A DNA stretch of 64,000 bases from Mycolicibacter sp. MU0102 (GTDB lineage: Bacteria; Actinomycetota; Actinomycetes; Mycobacteriales; Mycobacteriaceae): NCBI RefSeq assembly GCF_963378105.1, contig NZ_OY726398.1, forward strand, positions 4,340,001 through 4,404,000, read 5' to 3'. Position 1 is the first letter of the stretch. Each line of letters begins with the position of its first letter. Below the pieces are notes generated by a model, which ran no database searches, had not been told where the DNA came from, and saw nothing but the letters and a program-made list of their open reading frames with translations. Made by a program: the position numbers and the translations under genes. Below, one piece after another: positions 34,745 through 43,745 of this stretch.

Positions 34745-36054
34745 CGATCGACAGCGAGCAGGTACGCACTCCGACCGGCAGATTGAGCCTGGCCCAGGTG
34801 CTGGAGACCCTGGCCACCGACGGACACCTGCCGCTGCGCTTTACCGCCTACGACGGCAGCAGCGCCGGCCCCGAGGACGCACCCATGGGCCTAGACCTGT
34901 TGACCCCGCGCGGCACCACGTATCTGGCCACCGCCCCGGGCGACCTGGGAATGGCCCGGGCCTACATCTCCGGTGACCTGGGGCTGCACGGCGTGCACCC
35001 AGGGGATCCCTATCGGCTGCTCAAGGCACTGGCCGACGAGCTGCACTTCAAACGCCCCTCGCCCAGAGTGCTGGCCAACATCGTGCGCTCGATCGGGATC
35101 GAACATCTGGTGCCGATCGCCCCGCCACCCCAAGAGGCACTGCCCCGGTGGCGACGTATCGCGGAAGGATTGCGACACAGCAAGTCTCGGGATGCCGAGG
35201 CGATCCATCACCACTACGACGTGTCCAACACCTTCTACGAGTGGGTGCTGGGGCCCTCGATGACCTACACCTGCGCGGTCTATCCGACCCCGGATGCGAC
35301 GCTGGAGCAGGCCCAGGAGAACAAGTACCGGCTGATCTTCGACAAGCTGCGGTTGAGCCCCGGCGACGTGCTGCTCGACGTGGGCTGCGGCTGGGGCGGC
35401 ATGGTGCGCTACGCGGCGCGGCACGGGGTGCGCGCCATCGGCGCGACGCTGTCGGCCGAGCAGGCCCAGTGGGCGCAGCGCGCGATCACCGACGCCGGCC
35501 TATCCGACCGAGCCGAGGTGCGGCACTGCGACTACCGCGACGTCGGCGAATCCGGATTCGACGCGGTTTCCTCGATCGGGATGACCGAACACATCGGCGT
35601 GGCCAACTACCCCGCCTACTTCGGATTCCTCAAGTCCAAGCTGCGCCCCGGCGGCCTGCTGCTCAACCACTGCATCACCCGGGCGGACAACAAATCCAGT
35701 GTGACCGCGGGCGATTTCATCGACCGCTATGTGTTCCCCGACGGGGAGCTGGCCGGATCCGGCCGGATCATCAGCGAGATCCAAGACGTCGGCCTCGAGG
35801 TACTGCACACCGAGAACCTGCGCACCCACTACGAGCTGACCCTGCGCGACTGGTGCGCCAACCTGGTGGCGCACTGGGACGACGCCGTGGCCGAGGTCGG
35901 GCTGGCCACTGCCAAGGTGTGGGGCCTATACATGGCTGGTTCCCGGCTGGGCTTCGAGCACAACGGTATTCAGCTTCATCACGCGCTGGCGGTCAACGGT
36001 GGCGGGGCCATAGAAGGCGCCGTCCTGCCGCTGCGGCCGTGGTGGCGGCCCTAA
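34741..36054 (+). CDS. Cyclopropane-fatty-acid synthase-type SAM methyltransferase 1
   Basis: The 437-residue enzyme has an N-terminal lipid-binding region and a C-terminal Rossmann methyltransferase domain. Motifs are HHHYDVSNTFYEW, LLDVGCGWGGMVRYAAR for SAM and SIGMTEHIG, with the catalytic Glu. It sits behind the FAD oxidoreductase with a four-base overlap. The likely reaction is methylene transfer to an unsaturated phospholipid acyl chain. A closely similar copy lies 2.6 kb downstream. The Rv3720 family is the nearest recalled counterpart. Confidence 0.9.
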   Translation: MTIDSEQVRTPTGRLSLAQVLETLATDGHLPLRFTAYDGSSAGPEDAPMGLDLLTPRGTTYLATAPGDLGMARAYISGDLGLHGVHPGDPYRLLKALADELHFKRPSPRVLANIVRSIGIEHLVPIAPPPQEALPRWRRIAEGLRHSKSRDAEAIHHHYDVSNTFYEWVLGPSMTYTCAVYPTPDATLEQAQENKYRLIFDKLRLSPGDVLLDVGCGWGGMVRYAARHGVRAIGATLSAEQAQWAQRAITDAGLSDRAEVRHCDYRDVGESGFDAVSSIGMTEHIGVANYPAYFGFLKSKLRPGGLLLNHCITRADNKSSVTAGDFIDRYVFPDGELAGSGRIISEIQDVGLEVLHTENLRTHYELTLRDWCANLVAHWDDAVAEVGLATAKVWGLYMAGSRLGFEHNGIQLHHALAVNGGGAIEGAVLPLRPWWRP

Positions 36055-36068
36055 CGGCCCTAACGGCT

Positions 36069-37301
36069 CTAGCTGCTCTGGCGGCGGGCGAAAGCCGGGG
36101 CCCGCTCCGGGCGCACGCCCACACCGACCAGGTAAGCCGGAATCGCCGAGAGCCAAGGCAACATCGCGAACAGCTTTCCCACGCTCGCCGGCGGGCTGAG
36201 GTTCTGGCCGCGCAGGATGGGGTTCAGCGCTCGGTGCGCTGCCCGCTGCACCGATTGGGTCACGACGGTGGGCAGCTCCCGACGTCGCTGTACGGCGGCC
36301 AGATCCCGGGCGGTCACCCGCCCTTGCCGTAGCGGCTCGGCCAAGATGGTCGCAGCGGCCACCGCATCCTGCACCGCCAAATTGATGCCGACCCCACCCA
36401 CCGGCGACATGGCGTGCGCGGCATCGCCTATGCACAACAGCCCATCAATGCTCCAGTGCCGCAGCCGATTCACCCGCACGTCAAGGTGTTTGACGTCGTC
36501 CAGGCTCTGCAGCGCCCCCACCGAATCCGCGGCCTCGGGAATGAGCTCGACCACGTCGCGACGGAATCCCTCGATACCGCGCGCCCGCTTGTCCGCGTCG
36601 GTGCCCTTGCGCCCCAGGTAGGCGACCTGAAAGTAACTGTCGCGCGGAATCATGATGGCGGCCCGGCCCGGCCCGAGGCGGGGCAACAGGGTGGGCTGGG
36701 CGGCGCGGTCGTTCGGTAGCCGGAACCACCACACATCGAAGTTCACCGGAAACTCCCGCGAGTGCAGGCCCGCCTCATGCCGCGCGACCGACCAGCGCCC
36801 GTCGCAGGCCACCGTGAGATCGGCACGCAGTTCGCCGGTGCCCTCGGCATCGCGGTAGCGCACTCCGGCCACCCGACCGTTCTCGTGCAGCAACCCCGTG
36901 ACCTCGGTCTGCATTCGCAAGGTGAACGTCGGCTCGGTCTGCGCGGACTCGGCGAGCAGGTTGAGCAGGTCCCACTGCGGCACCATCGCGACGTAGGGGT
37001 GCGGCTGGCGGCGCAATCGGCCGAAGTCGACCACCGTGACGTCGCGCCCGGCCACGTCGAGGCTGACCTGGTGGATCTCGCTGTGCGCCAGCGTCGCGAA
37101 GCGCTCCCAAAGCCCGAGTTCATCGAGGAGTCGCAGGGTGGTGGGGTGCACGGTGTCGCCGCGGAAATCGCGCAGGAAGTCGGCGTGCTTCTCCAGCAGC
37201 GTCACCTGCACACCGGCCCGGGCCAGCAACAACCCGAGAACCATGCCTGCCGGTCCGCCACCGACAATCGCGCAGGTGGTTGCTTCGGTCCTATTGCCCA
37301 T
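36069..37301 (-). CDS. FAD-dependent monooxygenase (group A)
   Basis: The 410-residue protein has the FAD dinucleotide fold VGGGPAGMVLG (13-23), a mid DGRWS motif and the GD motif GLLCIGDAAHAMSPVGGVGINLA. This is the PHBH-type aromatic hydroxylase/squalene-epoxidase-like family. Substrate unknown. It lies in opposite orientation between the two methyltransferase copies; from memory a similar gene occurs elsewhere in M. tuberculosis (Rv1751). It may have been inserted with, or before, the duplication. Confidence 0.88.
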   Translation of the reverse strand: MGNRTEATTCAIVGGGPAGMVLGLLLARAGVQVTLLEKHADFLRDFRGDTVHPTTLRLLDELGLWERFATLAHSEIHQVSLDVAGRDVTVVDFGRLRRQPHPYVAMVPQWDLLNLLAESAQTEPTFTLRMQTEVTGLLHENGRVAGVRYRDAEGTGELRADLTVACDGRWSVARHEAGLHSREFPVNFDVWWFRLPNDRAAQPTLLPRLGPGRAAIMIPRDSYFQVAYLGRKGTDADKRARGIEGFRRDVVELIPEAADSVGALQSLDDVKHLDVRVNRLRHWSIDGLLCIGDAAHAMSPVGGVGINLAVQDAVAAATILAEPLRQGRVTARDLAAVQRRRELPTVVTQSVQRAAHRALNPILRGQNLSPPASVGKLFAMLPWLSAIPAYLVGVGVRPERAPAFARRQSS

Positions 37302-37374
37302 TGCGGTGCCACGTTACGCGGGTTTGAGGTGGCGCCCGGGCGGTTATCCGCATCTGGGCAAGGGGGGTTTCATC

Positions 37375-38688
37375 ATGACGGCCAAAACGCTCATCAAAGG
37401 CACGAAGACCACTACGAACGGCAAGCTCGGTTTGGCCGAGGTTCTGATGCTCCTGGCGGGCGGAGGTCAGCCACCGCTGAAGATCTCCGCCTACGACGGA
37501 AGCTGCGTCGGGCCCAGCGACGCGGAGCTGGGTGTCGATCTACTGAACCCGCGCGCCACCGCCTATCTGGCCACGTCACTCGGTCAGCTCGGGATCGCCC
37601 GCGCCTACGTCGCCGGCGACTTGGAGCTGCGCGGCGTGCATCCCGGCAATCCGTACCCGGTGCTCAACGCCATGGCGGATCTGGAGTTCAAGCACCCGTC
37701 GCCGCGCGAGTTGGCCAATATCGTCCGGTCCATCGGGCTGAAGAACCTGAAGCCGATCCCGCCGCCGGCGGAGGAAGCCCCACCCCGATGGCGTCGTACC
37801 GCGGAGGGACTGCGGCATTCCAAGGCTCGCGACGCCGACGCGATCCATCACCACTACGACGTCTCCAACACCTTCTACGAGTGGGTGCTCGGTCCGTCGA
37901 TGACCTACAGCTGTGCGATCTACCCCAATCCCGGTGCGAGCCTGGAGGAAGCGCAGGAGAACAAGTACCGGTTGATCTTCGAAAAGCTGCGCCTGCAATC
38001 CGGCGACCGGCTGCTCGATGTGGGCTGCGGCTGGGGCGGCATGGTGCGCTACGCCGCCCGCCGCGGCGTGCAGGCGCTCGGGGTGAGCCTGTCGACCGAG
38101 CAGGTCGAGTGGGCACGTACGGCGATCGCCGACGAGGGACTCACGGGCCTGGCCGAGGTGCGGCACTGCGACTACCGCGATGTCCGCGAGGACGGGTTCG
38201 ACGCCATTTCATCGATCGGGGTGAGCGAGCACATCGGGGTGAAGAACTACCGCTCCTACTTCGGCTTCCTCAAGTCGAAGTTGCGCACCGGCGGGCTGCT
38301 GCTCAATCAATGCGTGACGCTGCCGGACAACTCGATCTACCGCGGCGACGCCTTCACCGACCGCTACGTCTTCCCCGACGGCGAGATCACCGGCTCTGGC
38401 CGAGTGATCTCCGACATCCAGCAGACCGGGCTCGAAGTGCTGCACGAGGAGGACTTCCGCCACCACTACGCGATGACGCTGCGGCAGTGGAACCGCAACC
38501 TGGTGTCGCACTGGGACGAGGCCGTCGCCGAGGTCGGGCTGGGCCGGGCCAAGGTGTGGGGGCTGTACATGGCGGCCTCGGTGCTGTGCTTCGAACGCAA
38601 CCTGTTCCAGTTGCATCAGGTGTTGGCCAGCAACGTCGACGGGGATGGCGACGACGACCTGCCGCTGCGGCCTTGGTGGCAGCCCTAG
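37375..38688 (+). CDS. Cyclopropane-fatty-acid synthase-type SAM methyltransferase 2
   Basis: The length equals copy 1 (437 residues) and most motifs are identical: HHHYDVSNTFYEWVLGPS, LLDVGCGWGGMVRYAAR, RHCDYRDV. Differences are concentrated in the N-terminal 60 residues and the C-terminal tail. ATG 37375 follows a strong AGGGGGG. No FAD partner is adjacent, so it either shares TmsA-like activity of 33.4 kb or makes cyclopropane/methylene products on its own. It is convergent with dnaX five bases away. Confidence 0.9.
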   Translation: MTAKTLIKGTKTTTNGKLGLAEVLMLLAGGGQPPLKISAYDGSCVGPSDAELGVDLLNPRATAYLATSLGQLGIARAYVAGDLELRGVHPGNPYPVLNAMADLEFKHPSPRELANIVRSIGLKNLKPIPPPAEEAPPRWRRTAEGLRHSKARDADAIHHHYDVSNTFYEWVLGPSMTYSCAIYPNPGASLEEAQENKYRLIFEKLRLQSGDRLLDVGCGWGGMVRYAARRGVQALGVSLSTEQVEWARTAIADEGLTGLAEVRHCDYRDVREDGFDAISSIGVSEHIGVKNYRSYFGFLKSKLRTGGLLLNQCVTLPDNSIYRGDAFTDRYVFPDGEITGSGRVISDIQQTGLEVLHEEDFRHHYAMTLRQWNRNLVSHWDEAVAEVGLGRAKVWGLYMAASVLCFERNLFQLHQVLASNVDGDGDDDLPLRPWWQP

Positions 38689-38692
38689 CCGA

Positions 38693-40654
38693 TCAGTCGC
38701 CGCTGATCCGGCGGGCGCCCAGCTCGTTCTGCAACAACTCCAGGGCCACTTCTTCGGGATCGCGACGAGGCGGGGCACCGGAAGCGTCCGCCGTGTTTTC
38801 CAAAGCCTCGGCCAGCATGGCCTCCTCGTCGGCGCGGCGCGCCGACTCCACGTCGACCTGAGCGGGCGCCGCCGACTGGCCCGCGTCCGGAGCCGGTCCG
38901 CCGGCCTCGCAGCGCACCCGCCAGTTCACCCCGAGGGCATCCTTGAGCGCCTCGACGATGACGTCGGCGTTGCGCTGCTCGGAGAGCCGCCGGGCCAGTG
39001 GGGCGGACTCGTGGCTGAGCACCAGGGTGTTCCCGTCCACGGTGCGCACCGTTGCGCCGGCGAGCATCACCTCGGTGGTGCGGCTGCGCTGACGAACCTT
39101 GTCGCGCACCGTGGTCCACATCGCGCGCACGGCGGCGGCATCGGGCTCGCCCGGGGTCACCGCTGCAGCGGGCGCAGGCGCCGGCGGCGCCGCAGTGGGT
39201 TCCGGTTCGGGCTGGGGCGCGGGGGCCGGCGCGGGTGGGGCAGCGGGTTCGGGTTCGGGCACCGGCGCGGCGGGTGCCGGCACCGGCTCGGGAGTGGAGG
39301 TGGCGGCGGGCACCGGCGCAGGCGCGGGCGCGGGGGCAGATCCGGGCTCAGCGGCCCGGGCAGAGCGACGGGTGAACTGCTTGCCGGGCGCTGCGGCGGG
39401 TGCCGCTTGCGTGGCGGCAGCGGCCGGGGCCGGCGCGCTGGCGGCGGGGGCGGCCCCGGTCCGCGCGGGTGCCGCCGGGATCGACATGTCCAGTCGGCCC
39501 TCGATGCGCTCAACCCGTTGCAGCAGTGCGGCTTCGGTGTCGGCGGCCGACGGCAACAGCAGCCGGGCGCACACCACTTCCAGCAGCAACCGGGGAGCAG
39601 TCGCGCCGCGCATCTCGCCCAGACCGGCGTGCACCACCTCGGCATAGCGGGCCAGGGTCGCCGGACCCAGCCGAGCGGCCTGCTCGTACATGCGTTCCAG
39701 CATGTCCTCGGGCGCGTCGACGACACCCTTGGCGACCGCGTCGGGGACCGCCTGCAGCACGATCAGGTCCCGGAACCGCTCCAGCAGGTCAATGGCGAAC
39801 CGGCGCGGGTCGTGGCCGGCGTCAACGACCGCCTCCACCGCTCCGAACAGCGAGGCGGCGTCCCCGGCGGCCAAGGCGTCGACCGCCTCGTCGATCAGCG
39901 CGACATCGGTGGCCCCCAACAGACCCAGCGCCCGTTGATAGTGGACATGGTCAGTGCCGGTCTCGTCCTTCTCCGAGCCGGCCAGCAGCTGGTCGAGCAC
40001 CGAGAGGGTGTCACGCGGCGAGCCGCCACCGGCCCGGATCACCAAGGGAAACACCGCGTCGTCGACGGCGACGTTCTCCTGCGCGCAGATCCGGCCGATC
40101 AGCTCCCGCATGGTGCGCGGCGCAAGCAGCCGAAACGGGTAGTGGTGGGTGCGCGACCGAATGGTCGGCAGTACCTTCTCCGGCTCGGTGGTGGCGAACA
40201 CGAAGATCAGGTGGTCGGGCGGCTCCTCGACAATCTTGAGCAACGCGTTGAAACCCGCCGTGGTCACCATGTGCGCTTCGTCGATGATGAAAATCCGGTA
40301 CCGCGACTGGGCGGGCGCGTAAAAGGCGCGGTCTCGCAGATCACGGGTGTCGTCGACGCCGCCGTGGCTGGCCGCGTCGAGTTCGACGACGTCGATGCTG
40401 CCCGGGCCGTTGGGAGCCAACGCCACGCACGAGTCACACGTTCCGCAGGGTGTCGGGGTCGGCCCCTGCGCACAGTTCAGCGACCGGGCCAGGATGCGCG
40501 CCGACGAGGTCTTGCCGCAGCCGCGAGGTCCGGAGAACAGGTAGGCGTGGTTGATCCGGCCCGCCGACAACGCGGTGCACAGGGGTTCGGTGACGTGCTC
40601 CTGCCCCACCACTTCGGCGAAGGATGCCGGCCGGTATTTGCGGTAGAGCGCCAC
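38693..40654 (-). CDS. dnaX: DNA polymerase III subunit gamma/tau
   Basis: The clamp-loader ATPase has Walker A SGPRGCGKTSS (41-51), a Cys4 zinc module (NCAQ...CGTCDSC) and the DEAH-type Walker B in FIIDEAHMVT. The C-terminal region is a long Ala/Pro-rich linker of about 120 residues followed by the tau-like domain. GTG 40654 is the start; 653 residues. I see no A-rich slippery site, so separate gamma production by frameshift is not supported. Same strand as the CHAP and aminotransferase genes but separated by 54 bp. Confidence 0.95.
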   Translation of the reverse strand: MALYRKYRPASFAEVVGQEHVTEPLCTALSAGRINHAYLFSGPRGCGKTSSARILARSLNCAQGPTPTPCGTCDSCVALAPNGPGSIDVVELDAASHGGVDDTRDLRDRAFYAPAQSRYRIFIIDEAHMVTTAGFNALLKIVEEPPDHLIFVFATTEPEKVLPTIRSRTHHYPFRLLAPRTMRELIGRICAQENVAVDDAVFPLVIRAGGGSPRDTLSVLDQLLAGSEKDETGTDHVHYQRALGLLGATDVALIDEAVDALAAGDAASLFGAVEAVVDAGHDPRRFAIDLLERFRDLIVLQAVPDAVAKGVVDAPEDMLERMYEQAARLGPATLARYAEVVHAGLGEMRGATAPRLLLEVVCARLLLPSAADTEAALLQRVERIEGRLDMSIPAAPARTGAAPAASAPAPAAAATQAAPAAAPGKQFTRRSARAAEPGSAPAPAPAPVPAATSTPEPVPAPAAPVPEPEPAAPPAPAPAPQPEPEPTAAPPAPAPAAAVTPGEPDAAAVRAMWTTVRDKVRQRSRTTEVMLAGATVRTVDGNTLVLSHESAPLARRLSEQRNADVIVEALKDALGVNWRVRCEAGGPAPDAGQSAAPAQVDVESARRADEEAMLAEALENTADASGAPPRRDPEEVALELLQNELGARRISGD

Positions 40655-40708
40655 GCCAGCAGGGTACTTGCTCGGCCCGACGACGGTGCAGGCCCGGCAG
40701 CCGAAGTG

Positions 40709-41311
40709 CTACGCCTTCGGGCGCAGATACCCCAGTGTGTTCCACATGGGGCTGACGTCACGCCAGTTCAGCGTCACGAACAACCGGCCGCTGGAGTTCT
40801 GTTCGGCGACCTCGTACTGAAGCAGGCTGCCGCTGCCGCGCACGGCCGTCACGACCCCGGCATGCCCGTGTTCACTGACGTACCCACCGGGGCCGTAGAC
40901 TACGACGTCCCCGACCCGCGGTGCGTTCAGACCGCCGTCGAACGGCACCTGGTCGAAGTATTGGCCCAGACCATTGGTGGGGAAATGCTCGTAGAGATCG
41001 AAGGCATTGCCGCTGGGGTCTCTATTTCGCCATGAACCCAGCGCCTGAATGTATTGCTGCACGAGCGGATAGCACTGGCCATCGCCGTACATCACCGGAT
41101 TTCCCAGTGCGCCCTCGGCGGCATCGTGGCGGAAGGCGTCGAGTTGTTCGGCGGCCCTCGGCGGCAATAATTCGCCGCCGTCAGGCCCGACCTCGCTCGC
41201 CGGCACCGGCTTCGGTTCGACGGGCGGACCCGGCAGTGCGTACGCCGCCGGTACCGGGCCCAACATCACGAAAGCTGCCGCCAACACCGTGCGGCCCCAA
41301 ACGCCCGCCAT
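40709..41311 (-). CDS. Secreted CHAP-domain protein
   Basis: The 200-residue protein has a signal peptide (cleavage near AAYALPG), a Pro-rich linker and a CHAP amidase/peptidase domain. Catalytic Cys80 lies in GDGQCYPLVQQY and His150 in EHGHAGVV, with Glu in YEVAEQNSS likely third. The enzyme probably cleaves peptidoglycan cross-bridges or stem peptides. It starts one base after the aminotransferase stop. From the frame alone a longer ORF exists but overlaps the aminotransferase. Confidence 0.85.
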   Translation of the reverse strand: MAGVWGRTVLAAAFVMLGPVPAAYALPGPPVEPKPVPASEVGPDGGELLPPRAAEQLDAFRHDAAEGALGNPVMYGDGQCYPLVQQYIQALGSWRNRDPSGNAFDLYEHFPTNGLGQYFDQVPFDGGLNAPRVGDVVVYGPGGYVSEHGHAGVVTAVRGSGSLLQYEVAEQNSSGRLFVTLNWRDVSPMWNTLGYLRPKA

Positions 41312-41312
41312 G

Positions 41313-42590
41313 TCAGCCCAGCAGGTGCTCGGCGGCGGCCAGCAGCGCACAGGTGGCCAGACCGTCGACGGCATTGCGCAGGTCCTCGGTGGACGGGAAC
41401 GACGGGGCGATCCGGATGTTCTTGTCCTCGGGGTCTTTGCGGTATGGGAACGACGCACCGGCTTCGGTGACCGCGATGCCGGCATCCTTGGCCAGCGCCA
41501 CGGTGCGCCGGGCGGTGCCCGGCCAGACATCCAGGCTGATGAAGTAGCCGCCCTTGGGGTCGGTCCACGACGCGATCTTGGAGTCACCGAGCCGGTTCTC
41601 CAGGATCTCGGCGGCTAACTCGAACTTGGGCGCCAGGATCTCTTGGTGGCGGCGCATGTGCACCCGCACGCCGTCAGCGTCGCCGAAGAACCGCAGGTGA
41701 CGCAGCTGGTTGACCTTGTCCGGGCCGATCGAGCGCTTCCCGGCGTACTGCAGGTACCAGGCGATGTTGCCCAGCGAGCCACCGAAGAAGCTGACGCCGG
41801 CACCGGCGAAGGTGATCTTCGAGGTGGAGGCGAACACGTACGGCCGGTTCGGGTTTCCGGCGGCCGCGGCCAGCCCCAGCACATCGATCTGGTGGGGGAA
41901 CTCGGTGGTCAGGGTGTGCACCGCGTAGGCGTTGTCCCAGAACAGCCGGAAGTCGGGCGCGGCGGTCTTCATCTGCACCAGCCGGCGCACGGTCTCCCAG
42001 GAGTAGGTGATGCCGGTCGGGTTGCCGAACACCGGCACCGTCCACATGCCCTTGATGGCCGGGTCGGCGGCGACGAGTTCTTCGATCAGGTCGACGTCTG
42101 GGCCGTCCTCGCGCATCGGGACCGGGATCATCTCGATGCCCAGGGTCTCGGTGATCGCGAAGTGCCGGTCATAGCCGGGCACCGGGCACAGGAACTTAAC
42201 GCCCTGACTCTCGTCTTTCCAGGGCCGCGGCGAGTCCACGCCGCCGTGCAGCATCGAGTAGACGACGACGTCGTGCATGAACTCGAGGCTGGCGTTGTTG
42301 CCGGCGATCAGGTTGGGCACCGCGATGCCGAGCAGCTCCCCGAAGATGGAACGCAGCTCGGGCAGACCATGCAGGCCGCCGTAGTTGCGGGTGTCGGTGC
42401 CGTCGTCGCCGCAGTAGTCATCCGGGCCAGGCAGGGCCAGCAGGCCGTTGGCCAGGTCGAGCTGCTCAGGCGCCGGCTTACCGCGGGTGAGGTCCAGTGA
42501 GAGCTTCTTGGCCTGCAGCTCGGCGTAGTCCCGCTGGTAGCGCTCATATTGCGCGGTCAGGTCGGCACGGTGGAGGGTATGCAGCGACAC
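41313..42590 (-). CDS. aspC: Aspartate aminotransferase (class Ib, Rv3722c type)
   Basis: It interconverts aspartate and glutamate through PLP and is reported to be the main aspartate source in M. tuberculosis. The 425-residue protein starts at GTG 42590 (MSLHTLHRADL). Lys258 in FASTSKITFAGAG is the PLP Schiff base; VFGNPTGI and FWDNAYAVH give the PLP-pyridine Asn/Asp contacts. The gene lies just downstream of ffs on the same strand. Confidence 0.94.
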   Translation of the reverse strand: MSLHTLHRADLTAQYERYQRDYAELQAKKLSLDLTRGKPAPEQLDLANGLLALPGPDDYCGDDGTDTRNYGGLHGLPELRSIFGELLGIAVPNLIAGNNASLEFMHDVVVYSMLHGGVDSPRPWKDESQGVKFLCPVPGYDRHFAITETLGIEMIPVPMREDGPDVDLIEELVAADPAIKGMWTVPVFGNPTGITYSWETVRRLVQMKTAAPDFRLFWDNAYAVHTLTTEFPHQIDVLGLAAAAGNPNRPYVFASTSKITFAGAGVSFFGGSLGNIAWYLQYAGKRSIGPDKVNQLRHLRFFGDADGVRVHMRRHQEILAPKFELAAEILENRLGDSKIASWTDPKGGYFISLDVWPGTARRTVALAKDAGIAVTEAGASFPYRKDPEDKNIRIAPSFPSTEDLRNAVDGLATCALLAAAEHLLG

Positions 42591-42628
42591 GGGTGCGCCT
42601 TTCGACGTCGAAGGCTCGACATATAAGG

Positions 42629-42714
42629 GGACCCCGCGCACCCGCCAGAGCCCATTGACCCTTGCTGCCTTCCGGCCCTGGGGGAGTTCACAGGATGGAC
42701 GCCGCGCGGGGTCC
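42629..42714 (-). ncRNA. ffs: Signal recognition particle 4.5S RNA
   Basis: The minus-strand RNA has the conserved domain-IV loop CCGGAAGGCAGCAAGG inside a long hairpin. The outer stem is perfect: GGACCCCGCGC at one end and GCGCGGGGTCC at the other. Position between the aminotransferase and tRNA-Ser is the expected mycobacterial one. Termini are estimated from the closing stem; processing ends may differ by a few bases. Confidence 0.93.
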
Positions 42715-42819
42715 ACGGGCAAGTCTAGCGGTCCAGCACAGCGCGGCGACGCGGGGCGGGAAGCCGGGCAGGAAGAGGAGTGCGCAGAGCACCCAAGGGA
42801 CTCAGCTACCATTGCCGAC

Positions 42820-42905
42820 GGAGGATTCGCCTAGTGGCCTATGGCGCTCGCCTGGAACGCGGGTTGGGTTAATAGCCCTCAGGGGTTCAAATCCCCTATC
42901 CTCCG
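42820..42905 (+). tRNA. tRNA-Ser (GGA)
   Basis: The 86-base type-II tRNA has the acceptor stem GGAGGAT/ATCCTCC, an anticodon arm CTCGC-CTGGAAC-GCGGG with anticodon GGA, a long variable arm and the T-arm GGGGTTCAAATCCCC. The discriminator is G; CCA is not encoded. It follows ffs, the classical arrangement. Confidence 0.96.
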
Positions 42906-42974
42906 CACCCGATTCAGGTGCGGCCGGACCGAAAGATCAAGGTCCGGTCGCACCTGAATCACTAGCCGACGAGC

Positions 42975-43715
42975 ATGGGAGGTGGCGTGAGTCGTACCGT
43001 CGCCACGGTTTGGCACGCGTCGCTCTCGACTCTCGCCGCCATCCTGTATTTCCTCTTTGTCCTGCCGCGGTGGTGGGAGCTGACCGGCTTCAGCCCGCAC
43101 GTGCTGGGCACCGTGATGCGAGTCCTCCTCGGACTCCTGGTCGGGGCGACGGCCCTGCCGGTGGCAGCGGTGTTGAAGCAGTCCCGCAAGCCCGAGTACG
43201 GCACCCCGCAGCTTGCGCTGTCGCTGCGGACCGGCTCGATCGTGGCGCACCTGGTGGCCGCAGCGTTGATCGCCGGCACCGCGGTCAGTGAGATCTGGTT
43301 GTCGCTGGACAGCTTCGGCGTCTGGCTGTTCGGGATCTATGGGGCCGCAGCCGCGATCGCCCTGTTGGGAATCGGTGCGTTCTACCTGACGTTCGTCGCC
43401 GAACTGCCGCCCCCGCCGCCCAAACCGATCAAGCCCAAGGCCGAAAAGCAGCCCAAGAAAGAGCGCCGGCGGGGCAAGAAGTCCGGCGACGACGAGGCTG
43501 AGGACGCTGAGGACTCCGGGGACGCCGACACCTACGAAGAATCGGGCGACGAGTCCGACGACGACGCTGAAGCTGATGCTGACGCCGCGGTTGATGACGA
43601 GCCTGAAGCCACTGAGATCGTCGAGTCGACGGGCGACGAAGCGAGCGAGCCGGCTTCAACCGGCGAGGACAAGCTGCGGCCGTCCGGCAAGCGCCGGGCG
43701 AAAAAGGACCAGTAA
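42975..43715 (+). CDS. Membrane protein with acidic C-terminal tail (Rv3723 type)
   Basis: The 246-residue protein has four hydrophobic helices (about 10-35, 43-66, 82-105, 112-135), then KPKAEKQPKKERRRGKK and a ~60-residue acidic, Asp/Glu-rich disordered tail. The tail is likely cytosolic. Function unknown. The position after tRNA-Ser is conserved in mycobacteria. Confidence 0.8.
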   Translation: MGGGVSRTVATVWHASLSTLAAILYFLFVLPRWWELTGFSPHVLGTVMRVLLGLLVGATALPVAAVLKQSRKPEYGTPQLALSLRTGSIVAHLVAAALIAGTAVSEIWLSLDSFGVWLFGIYGAAAAIALLGIGAFYLTFVAELPPPPPKPIKPKAEKQPKKERRRGKKSGDDEAEDAEDSGDADTYEESGDESDDDAEADADAAVDDEPEATEIVESTGDEASEPASTGEDKLRPSGKRRAKKDQ

Positions 43716-43745
43716 GCCCAATCCGGCCCGGCTACCCTGTTCGCT

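Noticed and set aside
38693..40654. Programmed frameshift in dnaX
   Set aside because: No A-rich slippery heptamer or following pseudoknot was seen; the tau-length frame is continuous.
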